Shown in pieces: positions 16,345-25,237 of a DNA stretch of 43,994 bases. The DNA lies in NCBI GenBank assembly GCA_025462645.1, contig JAOAPB010000088.1, positions 1-43,994 of the forward strand, given 5' to 3'. Within the stretch, counting starts at the first letter, position 1; each line of letters begins with the position of its first letter. Below the pieces are notes generated by a model. It made no database searches. It was given only the letters and a program-made list of their open reading frames with translations, and was not told the DNA's origin. The DNA is from Edaphobacter sp. (GTDB lineage: Bacteria > Acidobacteriota > Terriglobia > Terriglobales > Acidobacteriaceae). The position numbers and the translations under genes are program-made.

Positions 16345-16676
16345 TGTCCATTTGGCCACCTCCCCCGGATCTGAATTCATTGAAAGAGTTATTCGCAACA
16401 GCTGATGTCGAAGGCCTCATTGCGGACGAGTGCCCGCTTGATGAGTACGATCCTGAGGCGAAACATTTCTACGAAGCAACGATCGGCTATCCAACGAGCA
16501 AGTTCACTGCGGAACAGACAATTCCATTGCTGGAGCAGATCTGGGTGAAGCAGTTCCTGTTGGACGAAGGACAGCTCACGCAGCGTCGCCCGGCCCTCGA
16601 AGGCCTCGCCCAGCAGATCGCTCGCTTCTTCGGCCCCGAAGCCCAGCCGCAAACCCGCTCGTCGGAGCCCGCATGA
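16344..16676 (+). CDS. Unknown small acidic protein in the agmatine operon, 110 aa
   Basis: I do not recognise a family. The sequence is acidic overall, with no signal peptide or membrane segment; it has an N-terminal WPPPPDL, a helical stretch (LNSLKELFATADVEGLIADE), a conserved-looking YDPEAKHFYEATIGYPT segment and a second helix ending in IARFFGPEA. Its start overlaps the aguA stop (TAATG) and its stop overlaps the next start (ATGA). This tight coupling argues that it is translated and works with its neighbours, possibly as a regulatory or chaperone-like partner; that is inference. Confidence 0.75.
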   Translation: MSIWPPPPDLNSLKELFATADVEGLIADECPLDEYDPEAKHFYEATIGYPTSKFTAEQTIPLLEQIWVKQFLLDEGQLTQRRPALEGLAQQIARFFGPEAQPQTRSSEPA

Positions 16677-17275
16677 GCGCCTTTCGATCAGCCCTCCAAC
16701 AGTACCTCGCAGTCAACGCCAACCCGCAGCACAAGTACGGCCACCAGCCCCGGCTCTATGCGCTGAGCCAGCGGATTGGAGAGGGCCTCGCCTACGACGA
16801 CGATGTGGTCTACGCCGCCGTCTGGCTCCACGATCTTGGTGTCTTCGTCGGCCACCGTCCTGAAGCCGACGCCGCGCTGAAGAGCTGGGACCATGTGGCT
16901 TACATCACCGAGAGGGCTCCTGGCATCCTCACCGAGGCAGGCTTCCCCTCTGAAAAGATCCCCGCCGTGCTCGAGGTCATCCGCACCCACCAGCCGCAGG
17001 ACACCCCCGCCACCCTTGAAGCCACTATCGCCCGCGACGCCGACATCCTCGAGCAGCTCGGAGCGATCGGCATCACCCGCACCCTGGCCAAGCTGGGCAG
17101 CGACACACGCTTCCACACCTTCACCGACGCCCGCGACGCGCTCAAAAAACAACTCGAAACCCTTCCCACCAAACTCCATCTCGAAGCCTCAAAGAGGCTC
17201 GCAGTTTCCAAGCTTGGGATCATGCAGGCCTTCATCGACTCTCTCGAATCCGAAGGCGGCCAAGACCTCCACTAG
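16673..17275 (+). CDS. HD-domain metal-dependent hydrolase-like protein, 200 aa
   Basis: Predicted metal-dependent phosphohydrolase of the HD superfamily: HKYGHQPRLYALSQRI with the first histidines, VWLHDLGVFVGHRPEAD with the HD pair, RTHQPQD and the final ARDADILEQLG aspartate. Length and order match small single-domain HD proteins of uncertain substrate, possibly nucleotides. It is the fourth gene of the aguB-aguA operon, coupled by ATGA to the preceding gene. No link between an HD enzyme and polyamine metabolism is known to me. Confidence 0.87.
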   Translation: MSAFRSALQQYLAVNANPQHKYGHQPRLYALSQRIGEGLAYDDDVVYAAVWLHDLGVFVGHRPEADAALKSWDHVAYITERAPGILTEAGFPSEKIPAVLEVIRTHQPQDTPATLEATIARDADILEQLGAIGITRTLAKLGSDTRFHTFTDARDALKKQLETLPTKLHLEASKRLAVSKLGIMQAFIDSLESEGGQDLH

Positions 17276-17340
17276 CGCGACGCTCTAAACTAGACTGGCA
17301 CAGCGCAGCGTGAGAGTTCCGTAACAGTCAGGAAGACCCA

Positions 17341-18699
17341 TTGCGACCCATCGTCCGTCACCTCTTCACTCTCTGCCTCGCCCTCGCGCCAGCCGCCTGC
17401 TTCGCCCAGCAACCCATCATGCTGCACAACGCCACCCTGGTCGACGGTACCGGCGCACCCGCCCGCGAACACGTCGACATCACACTCCGCAATGGCCTCA
17501 TCGAGATAGTCGCTCCCGCAGCTCAAGGCAACGCCAGTGGCGTGAACGTAGTCGACTGCACCGGCAAGACGATCATCCCCGGCCTCATCAGCGCCCACTC
17601 TCACGTAGGCATCCTGCTGAACAACGCCGAGCCATCAGCCACGGCTTACAGCAGTGAGAACGTCACCGCCGCGCTCAACCAGTACGAGCGCTATGGAGTC
17701 ACCACGATCCTCAGCCTCGGACTGAACCGGGATCTCGTCTACACGCTGCGTGCACAGCAACGCGCCGGCACACTCGGAGGAGCGACCCTCTTCACCGCAG
17801 GCCGAGGCATCGGAGTGCCCAACGCGGCACCAGGTCTTGCCGTGGCCGCCGACCAGATCTACCGCCCTGCCACCCCTGCGGAGGCTCGCCAAAACGTAGG
17901 CGACTTCGCCGCTCACCACGCCGACATCGTCAAGGTCTGGGTCGATCCCCTCCACGGCAAAGCTCCCGGCATGGACCCTGCCATCTATGCCGCCGTCATC
18001 GACGAAGCCCACAAGGATCATCTTCACGTCGCAGCCCATGTGTACACGCTCGCCGATGCCCGCCAACTTGTCCAGAACGGCGTCGACGTCCTCGCTCACT
18101 CCGTCCGCGACCAGCCCGTAGACAGCTCCTTCACCGAGTCCATGCTCCAGCATCACACCTGGTACATCCCGACCCTGGTTGTCGACGAGGCGTTCTTCGT
18201 CTACGCCACAAACCCCGAGATCATGCAGACCAACTTCTTCCGCCAGGCCGCGGGTCCGCAACTTCTCGGAAAGCTTCAGGCACCTGACTACATCGTTAAA
18301 ACGCTCGCTGCCCCGCAGACCGCACAATCCCAAAAGGACGCTGCCATAGCCCGTCAGAACCTGAAAACCCTCTATGACGCCGGCGTCCAGATCGCCTTCG
18401 GGACCGACTCGGGAGCGGTAGTCGGCCGCATCCCGGGCTTCTCCGAACATCGCGAACTCGAAGACCTCGTCCAGACGGGGCTCAGTCCGCTGCAGGCCCT
18501 CACCGTGGCCACGGGACAGACCGGACAACTCCTCCACAGCCTCGACCCAACGCTCAACCTCGGCATGATTGTGCCCGGCTACTCCGCCGATCTCATCGTC
18601 CTCTCGGCCGATCCTCTCACCGACATCAAGAACACGCGCCGCATCGCCGCCGTCTACCATCGCGGCCGCGCCATCGCCAATCCAGCGCCACAGAATTAG
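17341..18699 (+). CDS. Secreted metal-dependent amidohydrolase, 452 aa
   Basis: The protein belongs to the amidohydrolase superfamily (imidazolonepropionase/prolidase-like branch). A signal peptide is present (RHLFTLCLALAPAACFAQQ), suggesting periplasmic or outer location. Metal-site motifs: ISAHSHVGI (HxH), the Lys-containing IVKVWVDPLHG, HVAAHVYTLADA, DVLAHSV and AFGTDSGAVVG (Asp). Substrate is not clear from sequence; related enzymes act on Xaa-Pro peptides, beta-aspartyl peptides or cyclic amides. The start is TTG with AGGAAG five bases upstream, and the family-like N-terminus confirms it. It is on the same strand as tadA 18 bases further on. Confidence 0.9.
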   Translation: MRPIVRHLFTLCLALAPAACFAQQPIMLHNATLVDGTGAPAREHVDITLRNGLIEIVAPAAQGNASGVNVVDCTGKTIIPGLISAHSHVGILLNNAEPSATAYSSENVTAALNQYERYGVTTILSLGLNRDLVYTLRAQQRAGTLGGATLFTAGRGIGVPNAAPGLAVAADQIYRPATPAEARQNVGDFAAHHADIVKVWVDPLHGKAPGMDPAIYAAVIDEAHKDHLHVAAHVYTLADARQLVQNGVDVLAHSVRDQPVDSSFTESMLQHHTWYIPTLVVDEAFFVYATNPEIMQTNFFRQAAGPQLLGKLQAPDYIVKTLAAPQTAQSQKDAAIARQNLKTLYDAGVQIAFGTDSGAVVGRIPGFSEHRELEDLVQTGLSPLQALTVATGQTGQLLHSLDPTLNLGMIVPGYSADLIVLSADPLTDIKNTRRIAAVYHRGRAIANPAPQN

Positions 18700-18708
18700 C
18701 CGCACTAA

Positions 18709-19606
<898 letters not shown>

Positions 19607-19639
19607 CCCCGCAATCGTCAGGAAGGTCGAGGACTAACC

Positions 19640-20413
19640 ATGTCAGGTCGTCTCGCAGGCAAAGTCTCTATCGTCACTGGATCGTCCTCCGGCATCGGCC
19701 AGTCCATCGCCATCCGCCTCGCCAGCGAAGGAGCAAGCGTCGTCGTCAACTACAGCAGTCGTCCTGAGGGGGCGGACGACACGAGAGCCCAGATAGAAGC
19801 GACAGGGGGCAAAGCGATCATCGTCCAGGCCAATGTGTCGAAGATGGCCGACATACAGAACCTGATGGACGAGACCTGGAAGCAGCTAGGCCGCTGCGAC
19901 ATTCTCGTCAACAACGCAGGTATCGAAAAGGAGGCGGACTTCTGGGATGTTACCGAGCAGGACTATGACGCCGTCCTCGACGTCAACCTCAAGGGAGCCT
20001 TCTTCCTTACGCAAGCCTTTGTTCGCCGCCTCCGCGATGCGAAGCAACCTGGCCGCATCATCAACATCAGCTCCGTCCACGAGGACATGGTCTTCCCGCA
20101 CTTTTCCACCTATTGCGCCTCAAAGGGAGCCATGCGGATGCTGATGCGCAATCTCTCCGTCGAACTGGGGCCGCTTGGAATTACCGTCAACAACATCGCC
20201 CCCGGAGCCATCGCCACGCCCATCAACAAGTCTCTCCTGGAGGACAAGCCGAAGCTCGATGCGCTGCTGAAGAACATCCCGCTTGGCCGGATGGGAACAC
20301 CCGAGGAGGTCGCCAGCCTTGCCGCCTTTCTCGCCTCCGATGAAGCCGCCTACGTTACCGGCTCCACCTATGTCCTCGACGGTGGCCTCATGCGCAACTA
20401 CCACGAGCAATAA
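19640..20413 (+). CDS. Short-chain dehydrogenase/reductase, 257 aa
   Basis: Classical SDR fold enzyme, similar to glucose 1-dehydrogenases or 3-ketoacyl reductases: cofactor motif TGSSSGIGQS, NNAG, catalytic SSVHED with YCASKGA (Tyr-x3-Lys), and PGAIATPI. NYSSR after the second strand suggests NADP preference. The natural substrate cannot be read from the sequence. GAGG lies eight bases before the ATG. The small glutaredoxin gene follows 14 bases later in the same direction, so they are probably co-transcribed. Confidence 0.93.
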   Translation: MSGRLAGKVSIVTGSSSGIGQSIAIRLASEGASVVVNYSSRPEGADDTRAQIEATGGKAIIVQANVSKMADIQNLMDETWKQLGRCDILVNNAGIEKEADFWDVTEQDYDAVLDVNLKGAFFLTQAFVRRLRDAKQPGRIINISSVHEDMVFPHFSTYCASKGAMRMLMRNLSVELGPLGITVNNIAPGAIATPINKSLLEDKPKLDALLKNIPLGRMGTPEEVASLAAFLASDEAAYVTGSTYVLDGGLMRNYHEQ

Positions 20414-20427
20414 GTGATAATAGATCT

Positions 20428-20685
20428 ATGGAATTGACCGTTTACTCCGCCTCATGGTGCCGCGACTGCCGCGAAGCGAAGCGCTTCCTCAACACGCACA
20501 ACATCCCATTCACAGAGATCGACATCGAGCAGACGCCCGGGGCCGCCGACCTGGTTCTGGCAAACGTGGGCAAGCGCGCGATTCCGCAGTTCGTCATCGA
20601 CGGCAGATGGGTCCAGCCCTATCGCCCCGGCCGGGGCTTCCTGCACGATGAGATGGCAGAGCTCTTCGGCGTGAGCAACGGGTAG
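20428..20685 (+). CDS. Glutaredoxin-like protein, 85 aa
   Basis: A thioredoxin-fold protein with an N-terminal CxxC (WCRDCREAKRFL) and the family helix/strand order: FTEIDIEQTPGAAD, VGKRAIPQFVIDGRWVQPY (cis-Pro after I). The active site C-R-D-C replaces the usual CPYC, so it is nearer to the NrdH/YruB-like variants than to classical glutaredoxin. It presumably reduces disulfides or works as an electron carrier. The end is 2 bases from the stop of the convergent CLC gene. Confidence 0.85.
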   Translation: MELTVYSASWCRDCREAKRFLNTHNIPFTEIDIEQTPGAADLVLANVGKRAIPQFVIDGRWVQPYRPGRGFLHDEMAELFGVSNG

Positions 20686-20687
20686 TT

Positions 20688-22562
20688 CTACGCGCCGGAC
20701 GGCCCTTCGCGCTCGGCATCCAGCGCCTCTACCCCTTCGACAATGCCCACGACTCCCTCACGGCTGCCGCCAAAGGGCCAGCGGAGCCGCAGGACCCGTG
20801 TGCGATTGCTCTCTCGCAGCGTCTCCTTGCTTCGCGCCAGCAGTAGATCATCGATCGTAATGATTCCCACAAACTTACCCTCTGCATTCAGAACCGGGAA
20901 TCGGGTCAGCTTCGACTCCGCCATCATAGCTGCAACTCGGCGCAAGGTATCCGTCGGAGCGACCTTCATGGGCGAGAGCGTGCCATCTGTTGCCAGCGGC
21001 TGGCTGAGATCAGTCTGCTTCGCCGCAATCATCATCTGAGTCCGCGTCAAAAGCGAGACCAACTTTCCATCCCTATCCAATAGTGGAAACAACCGTTGCC
21101 AGTGCGACCACGCCTCCGGGCCGCGCTCTCCCATCTTTTTGAACCAGTTCGCCGCATCCTGCCGCGTTGCATCGGCCGGCAGCGCAAACACGCTGGTGTG
21201 CATCACCTGAGAGACCATCATCGTCTCCAGCGGATCCACGCCGTACTCCCGAAACAGATGAAGACCTCTGCGGCTCAGTCGTTCTGTGAGGATGGAGCGC
21301 TTCTGCAGCAGAACGGTGACAGCGTAAGACATTACCGAAGCCATCAGCAGCGGCAGGATCAGGCCATTGTTATGGGTCAGCTCTACCGCCATCACCGATG
21401 CGGTCAGCGGCGCGCCGATAGCGCCAGCCAGCACCGCCGCCATACCGATGAGAGGCCATGCCCCAGGCGCGATCGCAGGCAGCACATGCCCCATCACCGC
21501 TCCCATTCCGCCGCCGATCATGATCAAGGGGGCCAGAATGCCGCCTGAGGTTCCCGAGCCAAGCGAGAAGCTCCATATCAGGGTTTTCACGATAAGGACC
21601 CCGAGAATAATCTGCCACGTGAACTCACCGGAGATCAGGCGCTGAATGACGGTGTACCCAACGCCCAGCACCGGGGGGTAGACCAACCCGCCGAGCCCGA
21701 TCACCAGACCGCTGATCGCCGGCCACCACGCCCAGTGGATGGGCAGCCTCTCAAAGAGATCCTCAAAGAAATAGATGGATTTGCTCAACACGAGCGCGAC
21801 GAGTCCCGCAATCAGCCCCAGCAGCAGCGCCGACGGGATCACGACCTCGCGGATGCTGCTCGTCATAAGCGGCATAGTAAAGATTGGAGCCGAGCCCAAC
21901 AGCAACCGGCGAAGCGCAGCCGCCGTGACGCTGGCCACCGCAACCGGTATCAGACTGCGTGGACGCCACTCGAATAACAGCAGTTCGACCGCCAGAAGAA
22001 TCGCCGAGAGGGGCGCTATAAACGTTGCCGACATTCCCGCGGCTGCACCCGATACCAGCAGCACCGTGCGCTCCGCGTCGCTCATATGGAGCAACTGTCC
22101 CAGCAGTGAACCTGCGGCTCCGCCGGTCACGATGATCGGGCCTTCCGCGCCAAAGGGTCCACCCGACCCGATGGCGATTGCGGAGGCGACTGGCTTCAAT
22201 ACCGTCAGGCGAGGGGCCACTTTAGCGCCGCCCGTAAGAATCGCTTCGATCGCCTCAGGCATGCCGTGGCCGCGAATCTTCGCGGAGCCGAAGCGGGCGA
22301 TGCCGCCCACGATCAATCCACCCACAACTGGTACGAATACTGCCTTCCACCCTAGCGTGTTCGTGCCCGGATCGACAAAATACGTGGCGAACCGATGAAA
22401 GTAGAAGAGGTTCGTCATGATAAAGATCAGCTTCAACAGCACCCACGCAAGTCCTGCGCCAACAGCTCCGACCAGAGCGGCCAGGCCAATTAGAAGCAGC
22501 ATCCGGCTATCGGCGGAATAGTCTCCAAGCGTCTCCGCCTGTCTATGGGGTGTCTTACTCAT
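20688..22562 (-). CDS. clcA: CLC-type chloride transporter with C-terminal CBS pair, 624 aa
   Basis: It has about ten hydrophobic segments in residues 22-430 and two CBS domains at the C-terminus (QVMHTSVFALPADATRQD... and LSPMKVAPTDTLRRVAAMMAESKLTRF...IDDLL). The anion-filter element GSGIP of E. coli ClcA reads GHGMP (residues 98-102), while the gating region is GSGGPFGAEGP with the gate Glu at E140. The proton-path glutamate pair EE reads VEL (E193, L194), so the second Glu is missing. The start ATG has GGAG five to six bases upstream; 22586 would add eight residues. The CBS pair suggests regulation by adenosine nucleotides. Confidence 0.9.
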   Translation of the reverse strand: MSKTPHRQAETLGDYSADSRMLLLIGLAALVGAVGAGLAWVLLKLIFIMTNLFYFHRFATYFVDPGTNTLGWKAVFVPVVGGLIVGGIARFGSAKIRGHGMPEAIEAILTGGAKVAPRLTVLKPVASAIAIGSGGPFGAEGPIIVTGGAAGSLLGQLLHMSDAERTVLLVSGAAAGMSATFIAPLSAILLAVELLLFEWRPRSLIPVAVASVTAAALRRLLLGSAPIFTMPLMTSSIREVVIPSALLLGLIAGLVALVLSKSIYFFEDLFERLPIHWAWWPAISGLVIGLGGLVYPPVLGVGYTVIQRLISGEFTWQIILGVLIVKTLIWSFSLGSGTSGGILAPLIMIGGGMGAVMGHVLPAIAPGAWPLIGMAAVLAGAIGAPLTASVMAVELTHNNGLILPLLMASVMSYAVTVLLQKRSILTERLSRRGLHLFREYGVDPLETMMVSQVMHTSVFALPADATRQDAANWFKKMGERGPEAWSHWQRLFPLLDRDGKLVSLLTRTQMMIAAKQTDLSQPLATDGTLSPMKVAPTDTLRRVAAMMAESKLTRFPVLNAEGKFVGIITIDDLLLARSKETLRESNRTRVLRLRWPFGGSREGVVGIVEGVEALDAEREGPSGA

Positions 22563-22710
22563 CCTCGCTCCAATTTCTCGCGCCATCCCTGGCGACGGTG
22601 TTCACGCGAGCAAACTCCACGGCTCTGCTTCTTTGATGTTGTCCATTCGGTCCCCTTAGCCACCCTCGACCGGAGGTCCACTACCGTAAGATCCGCAATG
22701 GAACAATGTG

Positions 22711-22732
22711 TCGTAATACGATTATATCGTAA
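22711..22732. promoter_or_regulatory. Palindromic operator-like site overlapping a clcA promoter
   Basis: TCGTAATACGA (22711-22721) is a palindrome around its central base, and TACGATTATATCGTA (22717-22731) is a perfect 15-base palindrome overlapping it, so the half-site TCGTA/TACGA occurs three times. On the minus strand the core contains TATAAT, a good -10 hexamer, with no strong -35. The site lies about 150 bases before clcA and 180 bases before purB, in the divergent intergenic region. A dimeric repressor here could block clcA transcription. The regulator is not encoded nearby and its family is unknown. Confidence 0.5.
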
Positions 22733-22911
22733 TTGGATGTAATAATAATCGGCCCGCTCTGTTTGCGTCCTCGACTCTGCAGTCCTCACGCAGTCGGCAC
22801 AGCCGATCGCAGCCAGCCCTTACCCGTAGAATAAGAGTGTCGCCACTCTCAAGAGACTGTCGCTACATCCTCATCGCGCAAGTGCGCACTACTCGAGTTA
22901 GGAAGAAATCT

Positions 22912-24216
22912 ATGATCGCCCGCTATACCCGCCCGGAGATGGGCCGCATCTGGTCTGACGAAAATAAATACCGCTGCTGGCTCAGCGTTGAGACGGCTGC
23001 CTCGCAGGCCCTCGCCCGCTTCGGCCTCGTTCCCCAGTCCGCCGCCGATGCCATCCGCGACAGAGGCAACTTCACCGTCGACCGCATCAACGAGATCGAA
23101 GCCGAGGTCAAGCACGACGTCATCGCCTTCACCACCACGGTCGCCGAGCACATCGACTCCGCGGAAGACTCCCGTTGGCTGCACTACGGCCTTACCTCCA
23201 CCGATGTGGTGGACACCGCGCAGGCGCTTCAACTCAAAGAGGCCTCCGCGATTATTCGCGCCGGTATCGTCGCGCTCGCCGACGTGCTCAAGCGGCGCGC
23301 CCTCGAGTTCAAGCACACGCCTATCATCGGTCGCACGCACGGGATCCATGCCGAGCCTTCCACCTTCGGGCTCAAGCTTCTTCTCTGGTACTCCGAGGTG
23401 CAGCGCAACCTCACCCGTTTCGATGCAGCCGCTGAAAACCTTTGCGTCGGCAAGCTCTCCGGAGCCGTCGGCACCTTCGGGCACCTCAAGCCCGAGCACG
23501 AGGAGGCCATCTGCGCCGAACTCGGCCTCAAGCCGGTCGAAGTCGCCACGCAGGTCGTCCAGCGCGACCGCCATGCCGCTTATGTCGCTACCCTCGCCGT
23601 CTTAGCCAGCACGCTCGACAAGATCGCCACCGAGGTCCGCCACCTTCAACGCACCGAGGTCCGCGAAGCCGAGGAGTTCTTCTCCGAGAAGCAGAAGGGC
23701 TCGAGCGCGATGCCGCACAAGCGCAACCCCATCACGAGCGAACAGATCAGCGGCCTGGCTCGCGTCGTCCGCGCCAACGCACAGACCGCCTTCGAGAATG
23801 TAGCCCTCTGGCACGAACGCGACATCTCGCACTCCTCCGCCGAGCGCGTCATCCTACCCGACTCCACCATCCTCGCCGACTACCTGCTCGCGAAGACGAC
23901 CAATCTCATCGACAAGCTGCTCGTCTATCCAGCGCGGATGTTGAAGAACCTCGAGTCCACCGGCGGCCTCATCTTCTCGGGCCAGCTCCTGCTCGATCTC
24001 GCAGAATCCGGCATGTCTCGCGAAGATGCCTACCGCCTGGTTCAGGGCCATGCCATGAACTCGTGGAAGAATGACCTTGTCTTCCGCGACGAGATCGCCA
24101 AAGTCCCCGAGATCACATCGCGCCTCTCCCCAGAAAAACTGGCACGTGCCTTTGACTACAGTCGTCAGCTAGCTAACGTGGACGCCATCTTCGAACGAGT
24201 ACTGAAGTCCAATTAG
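22912..24216 (+). CDS. purB: Adenylosuccinate lyase, 434 aa
   Basis: It cleaves adenylosuccinate and SAICAR in purine synthesis. The signature GSSAMPHKRNPITSEQ is present, as are GLTSTDVVDTA, IIGRTHGIHAEPSTFG and the AVGTFGHL stretch. Residues 1-30 (MIARYTRPEMGRIWSDENKYRCWLSVE) match the family N-terminus. Start set at ATG 22912 with AGGAAG about six bases upstream; the in-frame extension to 22837 (GTG) is not conserved-looking. It is divergent from clcA with the palindromic site between. Confidence 0.96.
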   Translation: MIARYTRPEMGRIWSDENKYRCWLSVETAASQALARFGLVPQSAADAIRDRGNFTVDRINEIEAEVKHDVIAFTTTVAEHIDSAEDSRWLHYGLTSTDVVDTAQALQLKEASAIIRAGIVALADVLKRRALEFKHTPIIGRTHGIHAEPSTFGLKLLLWYSEVQRNLTRFDAAAENLCVGKLSGAVGTFGHLKPEHEEAICAELGLKPVEVATQVVQRDRHAAYVATLAVLASTLDKIATEVRHLQRTEVREAEEFFSEKQKGSSAMPHKRNPITSEQISGLARVVRANAQTAFENVALWHERDISHSSAERVILPDSTILADYLLAKTTNLIDKLLVYPARMLKNLESTGGLIFSGQLLLDLAESGMSREDAYRLVQGHAMNSWKNDLVFRDEIAKVPEITSRLSPEKLARAFDYSRQLANVDAIFERVLKSN

Positions 24217-24235
24217 ACGAAGTCATTTTCGTACA

Positions 24236-24287
24236 GGACAGCGAAGACCCTCACGCAGGCTCCCATTGATGCAGAGGCTCGCTGTCC
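24236..24287. repeat. Inverted repeat after purB
   Basis: GGACAGCGA and TCGCTGTCC (9 bp, perfect) flank a 34-base loop, starting 20 bases after the purB stop and ending about 30 bases before the small gene at 24319. The loop is long and there is no U tract, so a classical terminator is unlikely. It may be an RNA structure or a protein-binding site. Confidence 0.45.
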
Positions 24288-24318
24288 GAAAACCCCTGGA
24301 GCGTTATAGGATTTCTTT

Positions 24319-24522
24319 ATGAGCGATTTCATTCCTAAAGCAGGCGATATAAAGATACGCGGGTTAGGCCGGGCAGCGCAGAAACTCCAGGCAGCGCGCG
24401 AAAAGGCCGCTCAAGTGAAGAGCGGCGGAAAGCCAATTGCCGGATCGTCCGCGGCTTCGGTTAAGGCGAAAGACTCCTTCGCAGGCACGAAGAAGACGAC
24501 CTTTCAGCGCAAAGCTGTCTAG
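24319..24522 (+). CDS. Small basic protein, 67 aa
   Basis: The protein is rich in Lys, Ala and Gly, with no membrane segment: GLGRAAQKLQAAREKAAQVKSGGKPIAGS is probably one basic helix, followed by a polar C-terminus (AGTKKTTFQRKAV). AGGA lies about nine bases before the ATG. Composition suggests a nucleic-acid-associated or ribosome-associated small protein, but the family is not recognised. It is preceded by the inverted repeat and lies upstream of the cysteine-cluster gene on the same strand. Confidence 0.6.
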   Translation: MSDFIPKAGDIKIRGLGRAAQKLQAAREKAAQVKSGGKPIAGSSAASVKAKDSFAGTKKTTFQRKAV

Positions 24523-24586
24523 GGAAGCGTCTCGACTGCCTCGATAGCAGATCGGCGCCGGATAGCCCACTCATGCAGTCTCATCC

Positions 24587-25237
24587 ATGAGCGGGCATTC
24601 GCGCAAGCCGTGGACATCCTGTCGAACCACAATGGCGCAAGCACTCATTCAAATCGTTGACGCCGTTGTCGCCGACGCCTACCAGCGTGGAGACAATCAC
24701 CTGGCCTGCAGACCCGGCTGCTCGCAATGCTGTATCGGCGTCTTTCCCATAGCCCATCAGGACGCGGCGTGGCTCCGTGCCGGCCTCATGGGGCTTGAAC
24801 AGACAGATCCTGAACGCGCAGCAAGAATCCGCGCACGCGTCGCCGAATCGCTTACCCGCCTCGACCCCTGGTTTCCGGGCGACCTCACCACCGGCATCCT
24901 CCATGAGGACTACGAAGCGGCCATTCTCTTCGAGGAGTTCGCCAATGACGAGCCTTGCCCGCTGCTAGACCTCGAAACCGGAACCTGCGACCTCTACGAA
25001 ACGCGCCCCATCCTTTGTCGCACCTTCGGGCCGCCCATGCGCACAGAAGAGGACAACCTCGCCACCTGCGAACTCTGCTTCATCACCGCCAGCACTGAAG
25101 AGATCGCCCGCTGCGAACTGGACCCCACCATCCCGGAGCAGGAGGCGCGCAGCAACGAGGCCTACAACGCAGAACACAGCCTGCATGGTGAAACTCTCAT
25201 CGCCTACGCCTTGCGTACTCCCTCACCCAAGGACTAG
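24587..25237 (+). CDS. YkgJ-family cysteine cluster protein, 216 aa
   Basis: The conserved cysteine pattern of the YkgJ/CxxCxxCC (zinc or iron-sulfur binding) family is present: PGCSQCCIGVFPI near residue 45, PCPLLDLETGTCDLYETRPILCRTFG near 126, and a further CELCF. Members are widespread and their role is unclear; metal binding or protein methyl-type chemistry has been proposed. Two starts are possible: ATG at 24587, or ATG at 24632, the latter beginning 12 codons before the conserved core. It is convergent with the secreted protein at 25234, overlapping by 4 bases. Confidence 0.85.
   Translation: MSGHSRKPWTSCRTTMAQALIQIVDAVVADAYQRGDNHLACRPGCSQCCIGVFPIAHQDAAWLRAGLMGLEQTDPERAARIRARVAESLTRLDPWFPGDLTTGILHEDYEAAILFEEFANDEPCPLLDLETGTCDLYETRPILCRTFGPPMRTEEDNLATCELCFITASTEEIARCELDPTIPEQEARSNEAYNAEHSLHGETLIAYALRTPSPKD

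Noticed and set aside
15214..16398. 394-aa minus-strand ORF opposite aguA
   Set aside because: Antisense shadow of a clearly identified enzyme; no motif.
22559..22789. 76-aa minus-strand ORF across the clcA upstream region
   Set aside because: It overlaps the operator-like site and ends at the clcA start; no ribosome site and odd amino-acid composition.
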